Shown here one piece after another: positions 6,810 to 11,459 of a DNA stretch of 11,459 bases. Under the pieces are notes generated by a model. That model was not told the DNA's origin. It did no database searches and worked only from the letters and a program-made list of their open reading frames with translations. Made by a program: the position numbers and the translations under genes. Source of the stretch: Chloroflexota bacterium (GTDB lineage: Bacteria > Chloroflexota > Dehalococcoidia > UBA2247 > RBG-13-53-26); contig QMOF01000058.1 of NCBI GenBank assembly GCA_003650185.1, forward strand, positions 1 through 11,459, written 5' to 3'. The stretch's first letter is position 1. Every line of letters starts with the position of its first letter.

Positions 6810-7862
6810 TCAGATAAGGCCAGCTTCCTTCGCGGTCTGGATAGCGTATTGATCGGTCATGCCGGCGATGTAGTCCACTACCCTTCGCTCCAGCGGTTGG
6901 CCCTGGAGAGCGTAGTCACGCGGCAGGCCCTCCTCGTGACTGATAAAGTAATGGTACAGGGCCTGGACCACCTTCCTCGCCTTGGCCGCCTCCGCCTCCA
7001 CCAACGCAGAATGGTAGACCCTCTGAAAAAGGAATTCCCTGAGGACGTTCATCGCCGCGTTTATGACCGGGCTTGCCCCTATGATCGGCTTTGTGACGTC
7101 CATTGTCAACCCCTCCCCCCTGGCAGCCCAGGAGCACTCCACGATGTCACGTATGCTGGTGTTGATCCGTTCCGAGCGAGACCTGCCCAACACCGAAAGG
7201 GCCGAGGGGGGCAGGTCGTCCTCCCGAATGACGCCTGCCCGCAAGGCATCGTCGAGGTCGTGGTTTATGTAGGCGACCACATCGGCGATCTTGCACACCT
7301 GGCCTTCCAGAGTGTTGGGCATCTCCCAGTTCTCATCCAGGATGCCCGCCCTCGACTTCGAGTGTTTCAGAATGCCTTCCCTGACCTCGCTGGTCAGGTT
7401 GAGCCCTTGGCCGTCCTTTTCCAGTATGTCGACCACCCTCAAGCTCTGCTCGTTGTGCCTGAAACCGGCCGGCGAGAGGTCGTTGAGTACTTCCTCTCCC
7501 ACGTGACCGAAGGGGGTGTGTCCCAGGTCGTGCCCCAGGGCGATTGCCTCCGTCAGGTCTTCGTTGAGGTTCAGAGCGCGGGCTATGGAGCGGGCGATCT
7601 GAGAGACCTCCAGTGTGTGCGTCAGCCGGGTTACGTAGTGGTCTCCCAGGGGTGCGATGAAGACCTGGGTCTTGTGCTTCAGCCGCCGAAAGGCCTTGCT
7701 GTGGATGATGCGGTCCCGGTCGCGCTGGAAAGCGGTCCGCATGGAGCAGGGCTCCTCAGGTTTGAGCCTTCCCTGGGACAGCCTGCTCCTCATCGCATAG
7801 GGGGAAAGGTGGTCCTCTCTCTCCTCCAGCCAAAGGCGAACATTGCGGTGGGGCGAATCCAC
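6810..7862 (-). CDS. dgt: dGTPase-like deoxynucleoside triphosphate triphosphohydrolase (HD domain)
   Basis: The family removes triphosphate from dGTP or other dNTPs and so trims the nucleotide pool. The 350 residues carry the family opening LEEREDHLSPYA, then RTAFQRDRDRIIHSKAFRRL (42-61), KTQVFIAPLGDHY-TRLTHTLEV with His82, HDLGHTPFGH (His111, Asp112) and KIADVVAYINHD (Asp194), which together supply the HD metal site, and end in VVDYIAGMTDQYA. The match is to the shorter dGTPase-like group, not to E. coli Dgt, so the preferred dNTP is unknown. The GTG at 7862 is the only good start before the conserved LSPYA, but the ribosome binding site (GGGAAG, about 3 bases away) is cramped. The same frame is open back to the ppsA stop 33 bp upstream. 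Next to dnaG, it may tie dNTP supply to replication (inference). Confidence 0.93.
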   Translation of the reverse strand: MDSPHRNVRLWLEEREDHLSPYAMRSRLSQGRLKPEEPCSMRTAFQRDRDRIIHSKAFRRLKHKTQVFIAPLGDHYVTRLTHTLEVSQIARSIARALNLNEDLTEAIALGHDLGHTPFGHVGEEVLNDLSPAGFRHNEQSLRVVDILEKDGQGLNLTSEVREGILKHSKSRAGILDENWEMPNTLEGQVCKIADVVAYINHDLDDALRAGVIREDDLPPSALSVLGRSRSERINTSIRDIVECSWAARGEGLTMDVTKPIIGASPVINAAMNVLREFLFQRVYHSALVEAEAAKARKVVQALYHYFISHEEGLPRDYALQGQPLERRVVDYIAGMTDQYAIQTAKEAGLI

Positions 7863-7895
7863 TGCTTCCCAGATGGTGCGAACGCGAAAAGTGCG

Positions 7896-10166
7896 CTAGA
7901 CTGGGGCACCGCTGGCCAGTTTCTTCTCTGCCTCGGCGATTATATGCCTGGTCTGCTCAATGGCGTCGGGGTTGGCCGACACGGACGTGATTCCCCACTC
8001 CACCAGCTTGGTGGTTATCTCCGGGTAGACCGAAGGGGCCTGGCCGCAGATTGAAGAGGTTATTCCCCTTCTGTTGGCTGTCTTGATAGCGCTTTCCAGA
8101 GACAACATCACGGCTTCGTCACGCTCGTCAAACCCCTCGGCTAGCTGCGGGCTGTCCCGGTCTATTCCAAGAGTCAACTGGGTCAGGTCATTGGAGCCGA
8201 TGGAGATACCATCGATGCCTACGTCAATGAACTTGTCCAGCAGGATGATATTTGACGGCACCTCGACCATCATCCACAGCTTGAACTCGGGCGATTGCGC
8301 AAGCCCCTCCGATTGCAGGATGCTCCTGACGTCCGCCATCTCCTTGGGCGTGCGCACGAAGGGGATCATGATCCACAGGTTGCTGAAGCCTTGCCTCACC
8401 CTCTTGACAGCGTCCAGCTCGAGCTTGAACAGGTCGATCTCCCTCACGTAGCGCGAGCAACCCCGGTAGCCAATCATGGGGTTCTCTTCGACCGCCTCGT
8501 ATTTTTCGCCGCCCTTAAGATTGCGGTACTCGTTGGTCTTGAAGTCAGTGGTTCGGTACACCACCGGCCTGGGGTTGAAAGCCCGGGCAAAGGTCTCCAG
8601 GCCGCTGGCCAGCCTGTCCACGAACTCGTGCCCTCGGTTTTCGCTCATCATGTGCCTGGGGTGTTCCCCGATGCTGGCGATCATGAACTCCGCACGCAGC
8701 AGTCCCACGCCGTCGACGTTCCTGGCGGCAATGCGCTCGGCGAGCTCGGGCTCGGCCAGGTTGACGTACACCTTGGTCCTGGTCTGCACTCTCTCGGTTT
8801 CCACGTAAGTCGGCACGCTGACCGCCTGTCGTGCCACCAGGCCCTCGTATACCTTGCCCTGGGTTCCGTCCACAGTGATCAGTTGACCGCTCTTCAATGT
8901 GGTGGTGGCTTCCCCTGTGCCGACAACACATGGAATCCCCATTTCACGGCTGACAATTGCTGCGTGGCAGGTCCTGCCGCCCCGGTCCGTCACGATGGCC
9001 GACGCCCGCTTCATGGCCGGGACGAAATCGGGGGTGGTCATCGGTGCCACCAGCACTTCGCCTTCTTTCACCTTGCCTATCTCGGAGGCGCTAAGGGTTA
9101 CCTGCACCGGGCCCGACGCAATCCCCGGGCTGGCTGGTATCCCGCTAAGGATTACCACGCCTTCGACCTCTTCCGGTGGGGCTGCCTCCCTCGGCTTGAG
9201 GGTGGTCACCGGCCGCGCCTGGACGATATAGAGCTTGTCTCCCTCCTTAGCCCACTCGATATCCTGAGGAAACGCGTACAGATCCTCAATTCTCTTAGCT
9301 ATCTGGGCCAGGGCGATGATATCTTCATCTGGCAGCTTCTGCTTGTCTTGCTCGGCCTCGGCGATGGCTTGTTGGATGTTGCTGTCCTCGTGGTCCTTGC
9401 TGGCCGGGTTCCTTACCAGTTGCCACTCCTGCTTGGCTATCTCCTTACCCAGGATCTTCATATCTCCTTTGTCAACGATGTACAGGTCGGGCGTCACGGA
9501 GCCCGATACCACCGTCTCGCCAAGGCCGTAGGCTGCTTCAATAACGATCTTCCCCTGGTCCATACTCATTGGGTCCACGGTGAACATAACGCCGGAGACT
9601 TCCGATTGCACCATCCGCTGGACCGGAACGGCGATTCCTACCTGCAGGTGGTCAAAGCCCTGCTCCACACGGTAAAAGATTGCCCGTGGCTCGAACAAGG
9701 AGGCCCAGCACCCTTGCACTGCTGCCACCACGCTATCTTCACCCTCGACGTTGAGGAATGTGCGTTGCTGACCGGCAAAAGAAGCCTCCGGCAGGTCTTC
9801 GGCGGTTGCCGAAGAACGCACTGCCACCAGGCCTCCACCCATACTGCGGTAAGCCTGCCTTATTTCCTCGGCAATGCCTGCGGGCATTGTGGCCTGGCTG
9901 ATCAGGTCTTTGATTTGATTGGCGGCCTGCTCCAGCGTCTTGCTATCCCTGGCATCCAGCCCGGTCAGGTAGGCACGGATCTTCTCGGTCAGCTTTGCTT
10001 CCTCCAGAAAACGGAAGTAAGCATACGCCGTTACCACAAAACCGGGCGGGACAGGAATCTGAGACCTGGTCATCTCCCCCAGATTCGCACCCTTGCCACC
10101 AGCCAGCGGGATGTCGGCCTTACTGAGCTGGTCAAACCAAGCTATCATTTTCAGGTCCGTTTCCAT
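7896..10166 (-). CDS. ppsA: Phosphoenolpyruvate synthase (pyruvate, water dikinase)
   Basis: Makes PEP from pyruvate with ATP and water, releasing AMP and phosphate; this is the entry to gluconeogenesis and feeds the shikimate pathway. The 756 residues fit PpsA (about 760-800). An N-terminal ATP-grasp domain holds GGKGANLGEM (23-32), VRSSATAEDLPEASFAGQQ (116-134), GVMFTVDP and EAAYGLGETVVSG. The mobile phosphohistidine domain holds GGRTCHAAIVSREMGIPCVVG with His401. The C-terminal PEP-utilising barrel holds GVGLLRAEFM, ENPMIGYRGCSRY, MVEVPSNI, IGSNDLTQLTLGIDRD and ICGQAPS (Cys708). These favour PpsA over pyruvate phosphate dikinase, which is longer and ends differently. The ATG at 10166 follows a strong GAGGAGGAGGG (10176-10186) that overlaps the end of dapA, 21 bp upstream, so co-translation is likely. 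Confidence 0.96.
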   Translation of the reverse strand: METDLKMIAWFDQLSKADIPLAGGKGANLGEMTRSQIPVPPGFVVTAYAYFRFLEEAKLTEKIRAYLTGLDARDSKTLEQAANQIKDLISQATMPAGIAEEIRQAYRSMGGGLVAVRSSATAEDLPEASFAGQQRTFLNVEGEDSVVAAVQGCWASLFEPRAIFYRVEQGFDHLQVGIAVPVQRMVQSEVSGVMFTVDPMSMDQGKIVIEAAYGLGETVVSGSVTPDLYIVDKGDMKILGKEIAKQEWQLVRNPASKDHEDSNIQQAIAEAEQDKQKLPDEDIIALAQIAKRIEDLYAFPQDIEWAKEGDKLYIVQARPVTTLKPREAAPPEEVEGVVILSGIPASPGIASGPVQVTLSASEIGKVKEGEVLVAPMTTPDFVPAMKRASAIVTDRGGRTCHAAIVSREMGIPCVVGTGEATTTLKSGQLITVDGTQGKVYEGLVARQAVSVPTYVETERVQTRTKVYVNLAEPELAERIAARNVDGVGLLRAEFMIASIGEHPRHMMSENRGHEFVDRLASGLETFARAFNPRPVVYRTTDFKTNEYRNLKGGEKYEAVEENPMIGYRGCSRYVREIDLFKLELDAVKRVRQGFSNLWIMIPFVRTPKEMADVRSILQSEGLAQSPEFKLWMMVEVPSNIILLDKFIDVGIDGISIGSNDLTQLTLGIDRDSPQLAEGFDERDEAVMLSLESAIKTANRRGITSSICGQAPSVYPEITTKLVEWGITSVSANPDAIEQTRHIIAEAEKKLASGAPV

Positions 10167-10187
10167 TTGTGCTGACCCTCCTCCTCG

Positions 10188-11084
10188 TCACTTCAGGTAC
10201 CCGGACGGTAGCCCCACCGGGTATGCCTTCAAAGCGCTCTCTATAGTTGCCCTGGCCTTCTCGTCTGGCTCCACAAGAGGCAGGCGCGGCTTTCCCACGG
10301 GAAAACCCATGTAGCCCAGGGCGTACTTGACGGGAATGGGATTGGCTACGACAAACAGGGCCTCCACGAGAGGTAGAAGGTTCCGGTGGATTTGGGCTGC
10401 CTCGCCTAATTGGCCGTTGAGGCACTTCTCAATCATTTCCTTAATCTGAACGCCTGCCAGGTGAGACGCAACACTGATGACGCCATACCCTCCCAGAGCC
10501 AAGATAGGTAGCGTGTCTCCGTCATTGCCACTGTACACCAGGAAACCGTCCCTGGTGCCCTGGATGATCTTGCTGATCTGCTCCAGGTTGCCGCTGGCCT
10601 CTTTCACCCCCACTATGTTGTCGATTTGTGACAACCTGACAACCGTCTCTGCTGCAAGGTTTGTGCCCGTCCGGCCAGGCACGTTGTAGAGGATACAGGG
10701 CAGATTGGTGCTTTCGGCGATTGCCTTGAAATGCTGGTACAGGCCCTCCTGGGGTGGCTTGTTATAGTAGGGGACCACCAGCAGGGCGGCGTCCACGCCG
10801 ATCCTCTCTGCCTCCCCTGTCAACTCTATGCTTTCCCTGGTGTTATAGCTGCCGGTGCCAGCCACCACGCCGGCGCCCACCTCCGATTTCACCTCGGCGA
10901 ACAGCCGCAGCTTCTCCTCCTTACTCAGGGTCGGAGACTCCCCGGTTGTGCCTGAAAGCACCACACCATCGCTACCTGAGTCGTAAAGAGCACGGGCCAG
11001 CTTCCTGGCTCGCTCGTAGTCCACCTCCCCCTTGTCGTCAAAGGGCGTCACCATGGCGGTAATAAGGCGACCAAGACTTGTCAT
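10188..11084 (-). CDS. dapA: 4-hydroxy-tetrahydrodipicolinate synthase (dihydrodipicolinate synthase)
   Basis: Condenses pyruvate with aspartate semialdehyde, the committed step to diaminopimelate and lysine. The 298 residues match the family (290-300). Key residues: GTTGES (Thr46/47), PYYNKPPQEGLYQHF (Tyr107), LYNVPGRTG (Tyr133 and Arg138) and VGVKEASGN with the Schiff-base Lys161. Tyr107, Tyr133, Arg138 and Lys161 fall at the E. coli numbers, which supports the start. The Arg after VPG marks a true DapA rather than an N-acetylneuraminate lyase or another paralogue, although the superfamily is broad. ATG at 11084 is preferred over an in-frame TTG at 11102, because AGGAG lies 7 bases before the ATG. 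It is first in the minus-strand operon; ppsA begins 21 bp later. The pyruvate it uses is also the PpsA substrate. Confidence 0.95.
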   Translation of the reverse strand: MTSLGRLITAMVTPFDDKGEVDYERARKLARALYDSGSDGVVLSGTTGESPTLSKEEKLRLFAEVKSEVGAGVVAGTGSYNTRESIELTGEAERIGVDAALLVVPYYNKPPQEGLYQHFKAIAESTNLPCILYNVPGRTGTNLAAETVVRLSQIDNIVGVKEASGNLEQISKIIQGTRDGFLVYSGNDGDTLPILALGGYGVISVASHLAGVQIKEMIEKCLNGQLGEAAQIHRNLLPLVEALFVVANPIPVKYALGYMGFPVGKPRLPLVEPDEKARATIESALKAYPVGLPSGYLK

Positions 11085-11106
11085 TCCTAGACTCCTACGC
11101 AACCAC

Positions 11107-11154
11107 CTAGCTGCCCCGACCGATAAACAACACCACTCCTCCGGTCAGAGCTAG
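11107..11154 (-). promoter_or_regulatory. Stem-loop in the dapA leader
   Basis: On the minus strand GCTCTGACCG pairs over ten positions (two G-T) with CGGTCGGGGC across a 19-base loop that itself contains GGAGGAG; the outer bases CTAGCT and AGCTAG are also inverted repeats. It lies about 23 bases before the dapA ATG and within or at the 5' end of the predicted transcript. It is too small for a lysine riboswitch. A role in mRNA stability or as a protein site is possible. Confidence 0.4.
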
Positions 11155-11158
11155 CCTA

Positions 11159-11188
11159 ACAATATCAAATGGGGGCCGGAAAAGCCAA
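11159..11188 (-). promoter_or_regulatory. Candidate promoter of the dapA-ppsA-dgt-dnaG-rpoD operon
   Basis: On the minus strand TTGGCT (11183-11188) and TATTGT (11159-11164) are 18 bp apart, and TGA just before TATTGT makes an extended -10. Both hexamers are imperfect. Transcription would start near 11152, about 67 bases before the dapA ATG. The -35 overlaps the base of the hairpin at 11184-11217. Confidence 0.4.
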
Positions 11189-11217
11189 CCCCTCGACCAT
11201 TTTATCGGGCGGTTGGC
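11184..11217 (-). terminator. Terminator-like hairpin upstream of dapA
   Basis: On the minus strand GCCAACC pairs with GGTTGGC (7 bp), then after one C-C mismatch CCCGA pairs with TCGAG-type bases (5 bp, one wobble), around an eight-base loop. TTTTCC follows directly. It would end minus-strand transcripts entering from the right edge before the dapA promoter. Confidence 0.55.
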
Positions 11218-11259
11218 AGAAATTGCAAGACTTCTACCTGTCGACTGGTCACACCAGCA

Positions 11260-11459
11260 TGGTAGAATGATATGGCCAAGAGAGTCTCGCAGGGTGAGGG
11301 GCAACCCCTAGTTATCATGGGTGAGAACACCCAAATTTTGTCTTTTCCTCGCCGGGTGCGCAGCCGGTCTGCCACATCCTTCGGCATTCGCCGGATTGAC
11401 CGGCGGCAGGTCCGCCTGGCACGGCTTGGCGAGCAGGCCTGGTATCAGCATTGCCTGGA
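11260..11459 (+). CDS. Doubtful partial open frame leaving the right edge
   Basis: From an ATG at 11272 (second ATG at 11317) the frame stays open for 62 codons to the window end and encodes a basic stretch rich in Arg, including RRIDRRQVRLARLGEQAWY. I recognise no family. An extended -10 (TGG then TAGAAT, 11260-11268) lies just before the first ATG but has no -35, and the ribosome binding site is at best a poor GGTAG. A short hairpin (GGGTG/CACCC, 11319-11332, followed by AAATTTTGTCTTTT) inside the frame argues against it. Treat as a possible divergent gene only; the coordinates include the promoter-like element. Confidence 0.2.

Larger units (their letters stand above)
11085..11459. other. 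Mostly non-coding region right of dapA
   Basis: About 375 bases without a confident gene. It holds the dapA leader hairpin, the candidate dapA promoter, a minus-strand terminator-like hairpin, a GGGG/CCCC mini-hairpin near 11298-11308, a GGGTG/CACCC hairpin at 11319-11332, and the doubtful plus-strand frame. No tRNA fold was found by eye. A minus-strand frame from 11387 to 11202 is not protein-like. Confidence 0.6.

Noticed and set aside
6849..8054. Antisense open frame of 401 codons across dgt
   Set aside because: A mirror of the dgt coding frame, with no recognisable motif; dgt itself has all HD-domain residues.
8295..10175. Antisense open frame of 626 codons across ppsA
   Set aside because: A shadow of GC-rich codon use in ppsA; it is rich in His, Leu, Gly and Arg without domains and has no ribosome binding site of note.
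11107..11154. Lysine riboswitch ahead of dapA
   Set aside because: The leader is about 67 bases, much shorter than the roughly 170-base lysine aptamer, and shows only one stem-loop.

Overview
This window reads as ordinary bacterial chromosome. It is GC-rich and densely packed with housekeeping genes. Gene content and order (dgt-dnaG-rpoD behind a PEP synthase gene), the long sigma factor with a large non-conserved insert, and the style of Ffh and DnaG suggest a Chloroflexota bacterium, probably of the Dehalococcoidia. That placement is inference from family resemblance; no rRNA or other taxonomic marker is present.

Left end (1-931, minus strand): aroQ (type II 3-dehydroquinate dehydratase) is followed by the N-terminal third of an Xaa-Pro peptidase gene that starts at a TTG and runs off the window. 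aroQ-pepQ, often followed by efp, is a familiar bacterial arrangement; efp would lie outside the window. A 231-bp divergent region (932-1162) separates aroQ from ffh on the plus strand. It holds a good ffh promoter and a 10-bp direct repeat.

Middle (1163-3271): ffh, the SRP GTPase, stands alone, with a long hairpin and a strong bidirectional terminator behind it. Converging on the same terminator is a minus-strand gene for an unrecognised 220-residue membrane-anchored protein. It has its own near-consensus promoter, whose spacer is an almost perfect palindrome.

Right two thirds (3407-11084): dapA, ppsA, dgt, dnaG and rpoD lie on the minus strand in that transcription order, with gaps of 4 to 39 bp, and look like one operon. 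It joins lysine/cell-wall precursor entry (DapA), gluconeogenic PEP formation (PpsA), dNTP control (Dgt), replication priming (DnaG) and the primary sigma factor (RpoD). A candidate extended -10 promoter and a leader hairpin precede dapA, and a terminator-like hairpin lies just upstream.

Right end (11085-11459): mostly non-coding, with hairpins and one weak open frame on the plus strand that leaves the window. I see no mobile element, CRISPR array, tRNA, rRNA, phage or defence gene, and no convincing new biological system. The most interesting items are the unknown membrane protein with its operator-like promoter, a changed G3 motif in Ffh (DTQGR), a CX3C spacing in the DnaG zinc motif, and the mixed-pathway operon ending in the primary sigma factor.
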